Positions 36,025 to 45,971 of a stretch of DNA of 64,000 nucleotides are shown one piece after another. Position 1 is the stretch's first letter. Each line of letters begins with the position of its first letter. Position numbers and translations under genes: made by a program. The stretch is from contig JALSRD010000035.1 in NCBI GenBank assembly GCA_026984935.1, positions 143,655-207,654 of the forward strand, read 5' to 3'. The stretch comes from Desulfobacterales bacterium. Lineage in GTDB: Bacteria; Desulfobacterota; Desulfobacteria; Desulfobacterales; JALSRD01. Under the pieces are notes generated by a model. The model searched no databases. It was not told the DNA's origin and was given only the letters and a program-made list of their open reading frames with translations.

Positions 36025-37473
36025 CTATTTCTTGTGCGACAGCGCCCGGCGCAGTTTTTCCCCCAGGTCGCTGACGTTCGCCGCACTGTCTCCGGCAAAG
36101 GGCCGCCAGTCGCCGGCATCCTGCGAAGCCGCCGGCGACAGTACCAGTTTGCGTTCGGCCGGCCGGATTTCTTCCACCGTTACGGCAATCCGGTCTCCTG
36201 CTTTCAGTTTCTGGGCCTGTGCCGGGTCCTCGAAGCGGTCAAATTTCGATTTCGGCATAAGGCCGGTGACGCCCGGTTCCAGCTTTACGAAAAGCCCGAA
36301 ACGCTCCTTTTTTTCAACACTGCCCATGACCACTTTCCCCGCACTGTATTTTTCGGGGGCATCGCGCCACGGGTCGCCTTCGGCATCCTTGATGCTCAGT
36401 GAAACGCGGCGGTTTTGGACGTCGATGGACTTGATCATGACGTAAACCGCCTGTCCGGGATGAACGACTTCTTCGGCCCTGTGAATGCGCCTTGCATAGC
36501 TCATTTCGCTGAGATGCACCAGGCCCTCCACACCGGGCAGCAGTTCGACGAAGGCTCCGAATTTGGCCAAACGGGTCACCACCCCCTTGACCTTGTCTCC
36601 CTCATGGAGCCTGGCGGAGACCCGCTCCCAGGGATCGCCGGAAAGCGCTTTGGCGGAGAGGGCGATGCGCACCCTTTTGCCGTCGGCCGCCTTTTCAACA
36701 TCCGTCACTTTGACCGTCAGCGTTTCGCCTACGGTCAGAACGTCCCGGGGTTCGACGACCCGTGACCAGCTCATTTCGGAAATATGCAGCATGCCCTCCA
36801 GGCCCGGCACCAGTTCCACAAAGGCACCGTAAGGCATCAACCGCCTGACCGTCCCTTCCACGACGTCGCCGACGTGCAGGGTTTCCAGAAAGGCGCGCTG
36901 CGCCTCCTTTTGCTCTTTCTCAATGAGGCTGCGGCGCGACAGCACGATGTTACGGCCGTTTTCTTCAAAGCGCACGATCAGAAACGCAAATGTCTGGCCG
37001 ACATAATCTTCCGGCGTTTCCACATAGGTGACATCCATCTGGCTGACCGGGCAGAAGGCGCTTTGGCCCATGACGTCCACCCGAAAGCCGCCCTTGCACG
37101 TGGCGCTGACCCTGCCCTCGACGGGAACCGCCTTGGCATGCGCTTCTTCCAACAGTGCTGCATTGCCGGCCCCCGAAAGGGCCCTGGAGAGCCGGATTTC
37201 ACTGTCATCCGCGCCAACAACGTACAGATCGAGGGGATCCCCGACGCTGCAGGCAAGTTGTCCGTCATCATCCAACAGTTCTTCGCGGCTGACCACACCG
37301 TCGACCTTGCTGCCGGCATCCACGAAGACGCTGTCAGCACCAATGGCAATCACCTTGGCCGTGATTTGGTCGCCGACCTGCAGATCCTGGACCATTTCCG
37401 GGGTATAGGATTCGAACAGTTCCGCGAAAGTAGGCTCTTCCCCCCCAGAGGGCTCTTCAGTATTTTCGGCCAT
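36025..37473 (-). CDS. S1 RNA-binding domain protein (ribosomal protein S1-like, about five S1 repeats)
   Basis: GDVVEGTVRRLMPYGAFVELVPGLEGMLHISEMSW, GDKVKGVVTRLAKFGAFVELLPGVEGLVHLSEMSY. Confidence 0.92.
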   Translation of the reverse strand: MAENTEEPSGGEEPTFAELFESYTPEMVQDLQVGDQITAKVIAIGADSVFVDAGSKVDGVVSREELLDDDGQLACSVGDPLDLYVVGADDSEIRLSRALSGAGNAALLEEAHAKAVPVEGRVSATCKGGFRVDVMGQSAFCPVSQMDVTYVETPEDYVGQTFAFLIVRFEENGRNIVLSRRSLIEKEQKEAQRAFLETLHVGDVVEGTVRRLMPYGAFVELVPGLEGMLHISEMSWSRVVEPRDVLTVGETLTVKVTDVEKAADGKRVRIALSAKALSGDPWERVSARLHEGDKVKGVVTRLAKFGAFVELLPGVEGLVHLSEMSYARRIHRAEEVVHPGQAVYVMIKSIDVQNRRVSLSIKDAEGDPWRDAPEKYSAGKVVMGSVEKKERFGLFVKLEPGVTGLMPKSKFDRFEDPAQAQKLKAGDRIAVTVEEIRPAERKLVLSPAASQDAGDWRPFAGDSAANVSDLGEKLRRALSHKK

Positions 37474-37487
37474 CCTGCACTCCATTT

Positions 37488-37688
37488 TCAGCGCTGCAGC
37501 CAGTGCAACACCAGCGGCAGCATCAGGGCCAGCAGAATCAGCAGTCCGGGCAGCGTCAGATACGCTGCATACCAGGGCTTGCCCTGTGCGCGCGCGGCCT
37601 TGAATTCCGCCAGAAACCAATTGCCGATCAGGGCCGCAGCCGCCAAAACGGCGCCAACTCTTATCAAATTTCTAAACAAGACGGTCAA
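37488..37688 (-). CDS. Small membrane protein
   Basis: 66 aa with two predicted TM segments; just upstream of the S1-protein gene on the same strand. Confidence 0.45.
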   Translation of the reverse strand: MTVLFRNLIRVGAVLAAAALIGNWFLAEFKAARAQGKPWYAAYLTLPGLLILLALMLPLVLHWLQR

Positions 37689-38139
37689 TGCTCCAGTGCC
37701 ATGGCTGGCTCAATGGATTGAATGCGACCTTCCAGATCGCGTCCATCCCTACAGGTTATGGCGACACCGATGCACAGACGCGAAAACAGACAACCGCGGT
37801 TTGCGCCACCCAGGCCGCCGGGTCCGGAATGGCGCCGACGCATGGCAGCCGTCCGGCCGTCATCTGTTTTCTTGTACAATAACCGGCACACCGTGCCTGA
37901 ATCTCTTCAACGCTTGTATGTGTTCCGCAAAATTTCGTCAATGCTTTTTAAGCCCGGCAGCCGGCCTTATTTACCAGTCGTTGACATCCACCCCGGTTTC
38001 CGCTATTTTTCTGTATCTGATTAAATCTGACCGCTTGCACCACGCCCGGCCAATGGGGACATACATGACACCGGCTTGACAATTTGCGAATGCTTGGTCA
38101 TTTTATGATCACAGGTGAGATCACTTTAAGCGAGCAGAC

Positions 38140-39135
38140 ATGACACCTCGATGCTGCATCATCGGTACGGGATCGGCTGTACCCGAACGAATCCTTTCCA
38201 ATGCCGAACTGGAGTCCATCGTCGAGACTTCCGACGAGTGGATTACCCGCCGTACGGGTATAAAGGCACGACGGATAGCCTCCAACCTGCGCCCGGAAAC
38301 GTCTACCGATCTGGGCACCCTGGCGGCACGCAAAGCCCTGGAAATGGCGCACACAGCGCCCGAAAACCTGGATATGATCGTTGTCGGTACGGTCACTCCG
38401 GACCAGCAGTTCCCCTCGACAGCCTGTATGATCCAGAAAGAGATCAACGCCACCCGGGCGGCGGCTTTTGACGTCTCCGCCGGGTGCTCCGGTTTCTTAT
38501 ATGCACTGGCAATCGTCGACAACGCCGTACGCGCCGGCACCTGCCGTCACGCGCTGGTCGCCGGCGTCGAACGCCTGTCCAGTATCGTCAACTGGCAGGA
38601 CCGCAGCACCTGCGTGCTGCTGGCTGACGGGGCCGGTGCCGTGATTATCGAAGCGCACACCGGCTCCGGCGGTATCCGCTCGGCACACATCAGATCAGAC
38701 GGAAACTTCGGTGAACTGCTCTATGCGCGGTACGGTAACCTGAATCCGCCGCAGCCACTCGAAGATGTCGACATCAAGCCTTTTCACTTGATCATGGAGG
38801 GCAACCGGCTTTTCAAACGTGCCGTCAACTTTCTGACATCGATTGCCAAAGACGCGCTGAAGAGCAATGGGCTTGCGGCTGCAGACATTGCCCTCATGAT
38901 TCCCCACCAGGCCAACATCCGTATCATCGAAGCCCTGGCAAAAAACCTGGGCATTCCCATGCAACGGGTCTATACAAACGTTCACAAATACGGTAACACC
39001 TCATCGGCATCCATCCCCATTGCACTGGATGAAGCCCACCGCGCCGGATTGCTGAAAAGTGGTCAGTACGTGCTGCTGGTCACCTTCGGCGCGGGACTGA
39101 CATGGGCATCCGTGCTGCTCAAATGGTCCATATGA
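38140..39135 (+). CDS. fabH: Beta-ketoacyl-ACP synthase III
   Basis: IIGTGSAVPERILSN, WITRRTGIKAR, FDVSAGCSGFLYAL, IPHQANIRIIEALAKNLG, KYGNTSSASIPIAL. Confidence 0.97.
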   Translation: MTPRCCIIGTGSAVPERILSNAELESIVETSDEWITRRTGIKARRIASNLRPETSTDLGTLAARKALEMAHTAPENLDMIVVGTVTPDQQFPSTACMIQKEINATRAAAFDVSAGCSGFLYALAIVDNAVRAGTCRHALVAGVERLSSIVNWQDRSTCVLLADGAGAVIIEAHTGSGGIRSAHIRSDGNFGELLYARYGNLNPPQPLEDVDIKPFHLIMEGNRLFKRAVNFLTSIAKDALKSNGLAAADIALMIPHQANIRIIEALAKNLGIPMQRVYTNVHKYGNTSSASIPIALDEAHRAGLLKSGQYVLLVTFGAGLTWASVLLKWSI

Positions 39136-39275
39136 GGGTTTGAGGGTGCCTGTTGAACATCGGGGCGCCAAGTGGGATTGTCTATCCGCTGAACCGCTTT
39201 GCCCGGAGAATAATGGGCCGAGGTTGAAAATCTCGTGCTGAAACACGCATGGCCGGCCGGCCGGGCCGCTTGATC

Positions 39276-39821
39276 ATGAGACGATTTGCCATCACCGTTG
39301 CCGCCCTGCTGCTGTGGTCAGGGGCTTTCGGCCTTCCCCGCGCGGCCGCCACGCCGCCGGATACCGCGGCATCCCGCCAAAAAGAGCTGGAAAGCGCCGC
39401 CAGACGCAGTTTTCGCCGTCTACAGCAGGATATCAAGAGAAACGGATTCTACAATGCGCGCGCAGCGCTGAATATCTGGCGCTGCGATGCCATCGAGGCC
39501 GGCACCTTCGACGCTGCGCTGTTCGAGCAGATTAAAAGGAAGCTGTATCAATCCTCCATTGAAAAGAACCGCGCCTGTTTCAACGAGTACCTGCTTCGGA
39601 AAAGCTTCCGCGACGCCAAGATGTGCCTCGAGATCTGGCGCCTGCACGCGCAGGAAATCGGCGTTTTCGACGCCAGCCGATACGAGGGAATGCGCAAACA
39701 GCTGCAAATGGCCATCACCAGGGCAAGATCCGGTGCTGCAGGCAAAAAAGCCACAGCATTAAAATCCCGCCCAAAAAGCGTTAAAAAGAGCACTGCCGCT
39801 GACCACCCGCCAAACCCCTGA
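39276..39821 (+). CDS. Secreted hypothetical protein with an internal tandem duplication
   Basis: Signal peptide MRRFAITVAALLLWSGAFGLPRAAA; two ~41-aa repeats NGFYNARAALNIWRCDAIEAGTFDAALFEQIKRKL / KSFRDAKMCLEIWRLHAQEIGVFDASRYEGMRKQL. Confidence 0.65.
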   Translation: MRRFAITVAALLLWSGAFGLPRAAATPPDTAASRQKELESAARRSFRRLQQDIKRNGFYNARAALNIWRCDAIEAGTFDAALFEQIKRKLYQSSIEKNRACFNEYLLRKSFRDAKMCLEIWRLHAQEIGVFDASRYEGMRKQLQMAITRARSGAAGKKATALKSRPKSVKKSTAADHPPNP

Positions 39822-40148
39822 TCCTGCCAATCGCGCCACATGCCGACCGTGGCCGGCAAGCTCCTTTTGTTCACGCCACCGCGTGTTCCCGGGCTTGTTT
39901 TGCGCGTTCTCAACGAGTTCGGGCAGCCCCTTGCCATGCGGGCTTTAGCTGCGCCTCCGTGTACATCCGAGGCGCCCCGGATACACCATTTCGCCTCACC
40001 GAACAATGCCTGGCGGTCCTTTGGTGCTATCGCCGGAGGTTTTTGGCCAGTTACCTTGTTTTTCATCAAATCGGTATTATGGTTGGATAGCACACAACAA
40101 CCGTTTTTGATAAGCGCCCGACAGCGCCGAAGATAAGGAGAAAGCAAT

Positions 40149-40334
40149 ATGGACACCCAACAAATGCCGCATCCGGAACACGACAAGCACCTGTGTTACC
40201 TGGAAAATATCGGCTATATCAAATCGAACCTGGAAACATACAAGGAACTGGTACGCCAACCGCAATATGTCTGCCGGAAATGTGGGCGGGCGGCGGCCGG
40301 CAAGAACAGACTCTGCAAACCCGAAAAGCTTTAG
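40149..40334 (+). CDS. Small cysteine-rich (probable zinc-binding) protein
   Basis: 61 aa; HPEHDKHLC...YVCRKCGRAAAGKNRLCKPEKL; well-placed upstream AAGGAG RBS. Confidence 0.65.
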   Translation: MDTQQMPHPEHDKHLCYLENIGYIKSNLETYKELVRQPQYVCRKCGRAAAGKNRLCKPEKL

Positions 40335-40424
40335 TCGGTTGCGGGCGGCGGCATTCCTGCCGGACTCTGCCCAGCGGACTGCTGATCTCAATTTCAGATG
40401 ACGCCATTTAAGGAGGTTAGGGGA

Positions 40425-40970
40425 ATGTTAAGTGACAAGGTACTTGCTGAACTCAACGAGCAGCTCAATCGGGAAATGTACTCGGCCTATCTGTACATGG
40501 CCATGTCGGCGCATGCCAAGAATGCCGGATTAAATGGCTTTGCCAACTGGTTCATGGTCCAGTACCATGAAGAGATGTTTCACGCCATGAAGATCTACGA
40601 ATATATTCAACAGCAGGGGGGCAAGGTCGAGCTGAAGGCCATCCAGCAGCCACCGGCGGATTTCGAGTCGCCACTGGACATGTTCAAAAAGACCCTGGCA
40701 CATGAACAGTTCATCACCCGGTCCTTAAACAACCTGATGGAAACGGCGATTGCGGAAAAAGACCACGCCACGCAGATTTTTCTGCAGTGGTATATCACCG
40801 AACAGGTGGAAGAGGAAGACAACGACAACGAAATCATTCACCAGTTGGAGATGATCCAGGATCACCCCCACGGTCTGATGATGATCGACCGCGAACTGGG
40901 AAGCCGCGCTGCCCACGTACCCACCGACTTCAGCAAGGGCCTTGAAGCAGCTGAAGCGCCCGCGGCCTAG
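40425..40970 (+). CDS. ftnA: Ferritin
   Basis: LNEQLNREMYSAYLYMAMSAHAKNAGLNGFANWFMVQYHEEMFHAMKIYEYIQQQGGKVELKAI. Confidence 0.96.
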   Translation: MLSDKVLAELNEQLNREMYSAYLYMAMSAHAKNAGLNGFANWFMVQYHEEMFHAMKIYEYIQQQGGKVELKAIQQPPADFESPLDMFKKTLAHEQFITRSLNNLMETAIAEKDHATQIFLQWYITEQVEEEDNDNEIIHQLEMIQDHPHGLMMIDRELGSRAAHVPTDFSKGLEAAEAPAA

Positions 40971-41019
40971 CCCGGCGATTTCTAACCCGAATGGCACGCC
41001 GCCTGGAGGTGACGGAGTA

Positions 41020-41481
41020 ATGCGCATCTATCTCGTGCAGCACGGTAAAAGCTTGAGCCCGGAAAAAGATCCGCACAAGGGATTGTCCGAGGCCGGCAGG
41101 ACCGAAACCCGGCGCATTGCCGAGGTCGCGCAGGGGTACGATGTCCCGGTGGAGGCCATCTGGCACAGCGGCAAGACGCGCGCCCGTCAGACAGCGGAGA
41201 TCTTCGCCCGGCACCTCCGACCGGCCGGCGGCGTGCGCCAGGTTGCAGGCCTGCAGCCGCTGGACGACGTGGAACCCTTTGCAGCGAACCTGGCTGCAGC
41301 GGACAAACTCATGCTCGTCGGCCATCTGCCGTTCATGTCCCGCATGGCGGCCTACCTGGTCACCGGCAGAGACGCACCACCGGTTTTCAGGTTCCAGAAC
41401 AGCGGAATCGTCTGTCTCGAACACGATGCGAGTCAAAACCAATGGGTCATCCGCTGGTCCCTGATGCCCAACATCGGATAG
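41020..41481 (+). CDS. sixA: Phosphohistidine phosphatase SixA
   Basis: MRIYLVQHGKSL RHG-like motif, WHSGKTRARQTAEIF, MLVGHLPFMSRM. Confidence 0.9.
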   Translation: MRIYLVQHGKSLSPEKDPHKGLSEAGRTETRRIAEVAQGYDVPVEAIWHSGKTRARQTAEIFARHLRPAGGVRQVAGLQPLDDVEPFAANLAAADKLMLVGHLPFMSRMAAYLVTGRDAPPVFRFQNSGIVCLEHDASQNQWVIRWSLMPNIG

Positions 41482-41512
41482 TACTTCAAGCGCGGCAGCT
41501 TTAGCGGGGCGC

Positions 41513-41549
41513 AAAAGACCCCGCCGGTATATCACCGGCGGGGTCTTTT
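41513..41549. terminator. Bidirectional rho-independent terminator between convergent genes
   Basis: AAAAGACCCCGCCGGT-atatc-ACCGGCGGGGTCTTTT, perfect 16-bp stem. Confidence 0.92.
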
Positions 41550-41576
41550 GGCGTTTAAAGCGCGCGCCGGACAGGT

Positions 41577-42530
41577 TCAGGTACTGACAAAAACGATGGT
41601 CGGGCGCTGGCATTTATGGGAAACGACCCGGCACACGTGGCCGATGAACATCTCAGACACCGGGTTGGTGCCGCGCCGGCCCATAAAAATGATGTCGATG
41701 TCCCGTTTATCGGTCTCTTCCCAGATGGCTTCGGCAGGATCGCCGAATTTTTCTAGCCTGACAATCTTGGGTGCCAGCTCTCTTCCGGGATTCAACACAT
41801 TCAGGGCGGCATCGATCTGGGCCTTGGCTTGCTGTTCAGGCTTTTCGCCGTTTGCAACCCGCTCCCCGTAGGTCGCGGCATTCACCACGCGCAGCAGCAC
41901 CAGTTCCTGAATGCCGGCTCCGAAGCGGTTGGCCAGGATACCGGCTTCGGCGGCGGCCTGCAGCGCATCCGCAGAGCCGTCCACCGCCACCAGCATCCTG
42001 GGCAGCGGGCAGGCCAGATCTTTATGAATGTCCTGTCCGACAAGATACACCGAGGAGGGGACATTGCGCTGCAAAAGGCTTTCGCTGACGCTTCCCAGAA
42101 AAAACTGCTTCAGGCGCGACAGCTCTCTTTTTTCCATCAAAATGGTGGAATAGTGCCCCTCGACGGCCAGCTTGAGGATCTGATCCACGGGTTTTCCATC
42201 GGCGACTTTTTTTTCAACCCGGCAGGCCGCACAGTACTGTCGCAGCTGCTTTGCCGCCTGGTCCAGAAGCGGCTGTACTTCATTTTCGATATGCTGACTT
42301 TTGAGACGTTTAAAGGTTTCACTTTCAAGGATATAATCGGTGCGGACATCGATGTTGGCCATGTGGCGGCTCAGGTACCTTCCCGCCATGATGTGCAGCA
42401 GCGTGATGGCTTCTATCCGCTCGTCCAGCACCGACGCCAGGCACCCGGCCATTTTGGTGGCCCGCTGAAAAGAGTCCGGTTTGCCGATGGGCAACAAAAA
42501 TCGGGTCAGCGGTTCGAATTTTTTCGTCAT
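41577..42530 (-). CDS. Universal stress protein (UspA family, tandem domains)
   Basis: Two-domain architecture, RMLVAVDGSADALQAAAEAGILA, IIFMGRRGTNPVSEMFIGHVCRVV. Confidence 0.85.
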   Translation of the reverse strand: MTKKFEPLTRFLLPIGKPDSFQRATKMAGCLASVLDERIEAITLLHIMAGRYLSRHMANIDVRTDYILESETFKRLKSQHIENEVQPLLDQAAKQLRQYCAACRVEKKVADGKPVDQILKLAVEGHYSTILMEKRELSRLKQFFLGSVSESLLQRNVPSSVYLVGQDIHKDLACPLPRMLVAVDGSADALQAAAEAGILANRFGAGIQELVLLRVVNAATYGERVANGEKPEQQAKAQIDAALNVLNPGRELAPKIVRLEKFGDPAEAIWEETDKRDIDIIFMGRRGTNPVSEMFIGHVCRVVSHKCQRPTIVFVST

Positions 42531-42545
42531 GGTCTCATCCCCCTT

Positions 42546-44369
42546 TTAATAGAAGAGCAGGAGCCATACATTGGCAATGGCAACACTGATGATCATGAAT
42601 GGGAATGCCTGCTTCATGAACCCTATAAAGCTGATATGATGCCCGGCGGATTCGGCGATGCCGAGGGTCACCACGTTGGCGGAGGCGCCGATCATGGTGC
42701 CGTTGCCGCCGAAGCAGGCGCCGAAGGCCAAGGCCCACCAGAGCACCCCGCTTTCGGCGCCTGGTATGACCTTTGTCAGGTAGGCGACAATGGGCAGCAT
42801 GGTGGCCGTAAACGGAATGTTGTCGATAAACGCACTGGCCAGGGCCGAAACCCACAGGATCAGACAAACCGATATCACCAGGCTGCCGTGGGACAGGTGC
42901 AGTACCCAGTTGGCGATGATGTCCAGCAGGCCGGCCTCTTCAACGGATCCCACCAGCATGAAGAGAAAAATGAAAAACAGGAGCGTGGCCCATTCGATGT
43001 CCTTTTCGATCAGCTCCAGCAGGTCCACCTTTTTGGTGATCAGCCCGTAGGTAAACAGCAGGGCGGCGCCGAACAGCGCGGCAATGCTCACCTCCATGTG
43101 CCAGAAACCGTGGGTGAGGAACATGGCGATGACGATGGACATGATGATCAGCCCCACCGTGAGCAGGTTGGAATCGGTGATCTGGTATTCCTGCCTCAAT
43201 TTATCGATAAAGGCCTGGATGTCGGTGACATGGGCCTTTTTGTACTCCTTGTTGTAGACAAACTTGGCGTAAACGAACAGGATGACCATGACGATGCCGC
43301 ACACCGGCGCCAGGTTCTTGACGAAATCGATGAAAGTCAGGCCCGCGTACGAACCGATCATGATGTTGGGCGGGTCGCCGATGAGCGTGGCCGTGCCGCC
43401 GATGTTGGACGCCAGCACTTCCGGCATCAGCAGCGTCAGGGGGTTGATGCCCAGTGAAAGGGCGATTTCGATGCTCACCGGCGTGAGCAGCAGCATGGTG
43501 GTCACGTTGTCCAGAAATGCGGAGGCCACGGCCGTAAAGCTCATCAGGATAATCGCCAGGATGATGATGTTGCCCCTGGCCAGCTGGTAGCATTTGTAGG
43601 CGCACCACTGGAAGACACCGGTGTGTTTGAGGATTCCCACGATGATCATCATGCCCATCAGCAGAAAGATGACGTTCATGTCGATGGACTGGACCGCCCT
43701 TTCATAGGTCAGGATATGAAATTCCGGGTTGAGTGTTCCCGCGGTGTAGCTGACCACCAGCATGAGCGCCGCCCCCAGCATGGCGGCCAGCGTGCGGTGC
43801 AGCAGCTCAAATGAGATGAGGACGTAAGCCAGGATGAAGACAACCGTCGCAATCCAGAACGCCGGCCCCTGACGGCGTTCGATTTCAAAGTCCTCTTTGA
43901 TCGTATGTTCATCGCCGCTGGAAAGAATCCTGCCTTTGTCCAGCGTGATAACCTTCTGTTTATAGCTGGGCTTGAAAAGCCTGAGCTGCAGGGTGGATCG
44001 GTCCACCGTGCCCCGGGGCAGCGACAGGATGACCTGGAAGGTGCCGTCGGCTTCGGTCTGGAATACGGGGGCACCATGCTCCCCATGCCCGTGGGCGGCT
44101 GGCTCAATTTTTTCCCCGTCGGCAAGCACCTCGATTTCCACCTCGTCTACGCCCACCTGATGGGGATTGACAATTTTGCCGAAAATTTCCAGAGACTCCA
44201 TCGGACCGGATGCGGTCGCGGTTTTTTTCGCATCTGTTCCCGAAGCCGCCATTGCGATTCCGGCAACCCCGATCAAAAAGAAAAAAACCGCCAGCATGCA
44301 GATCGATCGCATGGCGTCGGTTTTCATCGCCCTGAAGTGGGTTTTATGCATGCGAACACCGTTTCCCAT
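42546..44369 (-). CDS. ArsB/NhaD/SLC13-type ion transporter with N-terminal extracytoplasmic beta domain
   Basis: FLDNVTTMLLLTPVSIEIALSLGINPLTLLMPEVLASNIGGTATLIGDPPNIMIGS; SAFIDNIPFTATMLPIV; FGACFGGNGTMIGASANVV. Confidence 0.88.
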   Translation of the reverse strand: MGNGVRMHKTHFRAMKTDAMRSICMLAVFFFLIGVAGIAMAASGTDAKKTATASGPMESLEIFGKIVNPHQVGVDEVEIEVLADGEKIEPAAHGHGEHGAPVFQTEADGTFQVILSLPRGTVDRSTLQLRLFKPSYKQKVITLDKGRILSSGDEHTIKEDFEIERRQGPAFWIATVVFILAYVLISFELLHRTLAAMLGAALMLVVSYTAGTLNPEFHILTYERAVQSIDMNVIFLLMGMMIIVGILKHTGVFQWCAYKCYQLARGNIIILAIILMSFTAVASAFLDNVTTMLLLTPVSIEIALSLGINPLTLLMPEVLASNIGGTATLIGDPPNIMIGSYAGLTFIDFVKNLAPVCGIVMVILFVYAKFVYNKEYKKAHVTDIQAFIDKLRQEYQITDSNLLTVGLIIMSIVIAMFLTHGFWHMEVSIAALFGAALLFTYGLITKKVDLLELIEKDIEWATLLFFIFLFMLVGSVEEAGLLDIIANWVLHLSHGSLVISVCLILWVSALASAFIDNIPFTATMLPIVAYLTKVIPGAESGVLWWALAFGACFGGNGTMIGASANVVTLGIAESAGHHISFIGFMKQAFPFMIISVAIANVWLLLFY

Positions 44370-44659
44370 TGGAAATCCTCCCTCATGCCCGAACCGGGCG
44401 TTTACCGGGTTCTCCTGTGGATGTGGCCAGGGTTCCAGCCGAAAGGCCGCTTCCTGCATTGTAGCACAGGCATTCTGTTTATCGGCAACACCGGTGGAAA
44501 CTTAAAGTCCCGCCCATCGGCTGGATTCTCTGCCCTCATGCATTCATGGCATACAAATCCGTGCCCCAAGCCGCCCGGTCGCGGATTGCTGTCGTCTTGT
44601 AGCAAATCATGGCAGTCTGGGCAAACAAATAATTTCGGGAATTAAATCTACTCGTTATG

Positions 44660-44688
44660 TTGACAAGCGCTGCGAACTGTTTTAGTCT
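44660..44688 (+). promoter_or_regulatory. Candidate sigma70 promoter for the metK operon
   Basis: TTGACA - 17 nt - TAGTCT, 72 bp upstream of the metK start. Confidence 0.35.
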
Positions 44689-44759
44689 GTCGGTGAAAAT
44701 CCGAACGACGGGCGGTTACCGCAGATTTGAATTCTGAAACACAAACACTGGGGAGTTTC

Positions 44760-45929
44760 ATGGATAAAGAACATTTTTTCTTCACTTCCGAATCCGTTAC
44801 CGAGGGACATCCCGACAAAGTCGCCGATGCCATATCCGATTCCATCCTGGATGCCATCATGGCCCAAGACAAGAACTGCCGGGTGGCCTGTGAGACACTG
44901 GTCACCACCGGCCTGGCGTTCATTGCCGGCGAAATCACAACCGACTGCTATGTCGACATGCCGCAGATCGTACGCGATACGATCCATGAAATCGGCTACT
45001 GCTCGTCGCAGATGGGTTTTGACTGCCAAACCTGTTCGGTGATCACCAGCATCGACCATCAGAGCCCCGACATCGCCCTGGGGGTAAACCGGGGCGAGGG
45101 CCTTTTCAAAGACCAAGGCGCCGGTGACCAGGGGCTGATGTTCGGCTTTGCCAGCGATGAAACCCCTGAACTGATGCCCATGCCCATCATGTACGCTCAT
45201 AAGCTGTGTCGACGCCTGGCAAAGGTCCGCAAAAACGGCGCTCTCGATTTTCTGCGGCCGGACGGCAAGTCCCAGGTCACCATCGAATACGAAAACGGCT
45301 GCCCCAAGCGGGTGGACGCCGTAGTTATCTCCTCCCAGCACAAACCGGACGTCACCCACGACAGGCTGCGTGAGGCGATCATCGAGGAGGTGATCAAAAA
45401 AGTGATCCCGGCAGAAATGACCGACGGCGACACCCGTTATTTTATCAATCCCACGGGACGCTTCGTCGTCGGCGGGCCCATGGGCGACTGCGGCCTGACC
45501 GGCCGTAAGATCATCGTAGACACCTATGGCGGCCAGGGCAGCCATGGCGGCGGCTGTTTTTCGGGGAAAGACCCTTCCAAGGTGGACCGCAGCGCCTCGT
45601 ACATGGGCCGGCATATCGCCAAGAATATCGTTGCCGCCGGACTGGCCAAAAAGTGCGAAGTCCAGATCGCATATGCCATTGGCGTCGCCGAACCGGTTTC
45701 CATCATGATCGATCTGATGGGGACCGGCGTCGTACCCAAGGGGCGCGTCAAAGAAATCGTGCGCGAAGCTTTCGATCTCCGGCCGGCCGCGATTATCGAA
45801 TATCTCGACCTGTTGCGCCCTATCTATCGCCAGACATCCGCTTACGGGCATTTCGGGCGCAACGAACCGGGATTTACATGGGAAAAAACCAACATGGCGC
45901 CGGTAATCCGTGAAAAAGCCGGCCTATAG
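44760..45929 (+). CDS. metK: Methionine adenosyltransferase
   Basis: [86 protein letters not shown]. Confidence 0.97.
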   Translation: MDKEHFFFTSESVTEGHPDKVADAISDSILDAIMAQDKNCRVACETLVTTGLAFIAGEITTDCYVDMPQIVRDTIHEIGYCSSQMGFDCQTCSVITSIDHQSPDIALGVNRGEGLFKDQGAGDQGLMFGFASDETPELMPMPIMYAHKLCRRLAKVRKNGALDFLRPDGKSQVTIEYENGCPKRVDAVVISSQHKPDVTHDRLREAIIEEVIKKVIPAEMTDGDTRYFINPTGRFVVGGPMGDCGLTGRKIIVDTYGGQGSHGGGCFSGKDPSKVDRSASYMGRHIAKNIVAAGLAKKCEVQIAYAIGVAEPVSIMIDLMGTGVVPKGRVKEIVREAFDLRPAAIIEYLDLLRPIYRQTSAYGHFGRNEPGFTWEKTNMAPVIREKAGL

Positions 45930-45971
45930 CGCCGCAAGCGCCCTTTCCAACAACAACCGGAGTATCATAAA

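Noticed and set aside
37685-37891. 68-aa minus-strand ORF upstream of the small membrane protein
   Set aside because: Arg/Gly-rich with no convincing start context or family; could be a gene remnant but cannot be supported
41829-43457. 542-aa plus-strand ORF
   Set aside because: Antisense to the UspA and ion-transporter genes; low-complexity H/Q/G/D-rich translation typical of spurious ORFs opposite GC-rich genes
44641-44759. Possible SAM/SAH riboswitch upstream of metK (AAGCGCTGCGAAC resembles part of the SAH motif)
   Set aside because: The remaining conserved segments are not evident and the stretch overlaps a plausible promoter; cmscan against RF01057 and SAM families would decide
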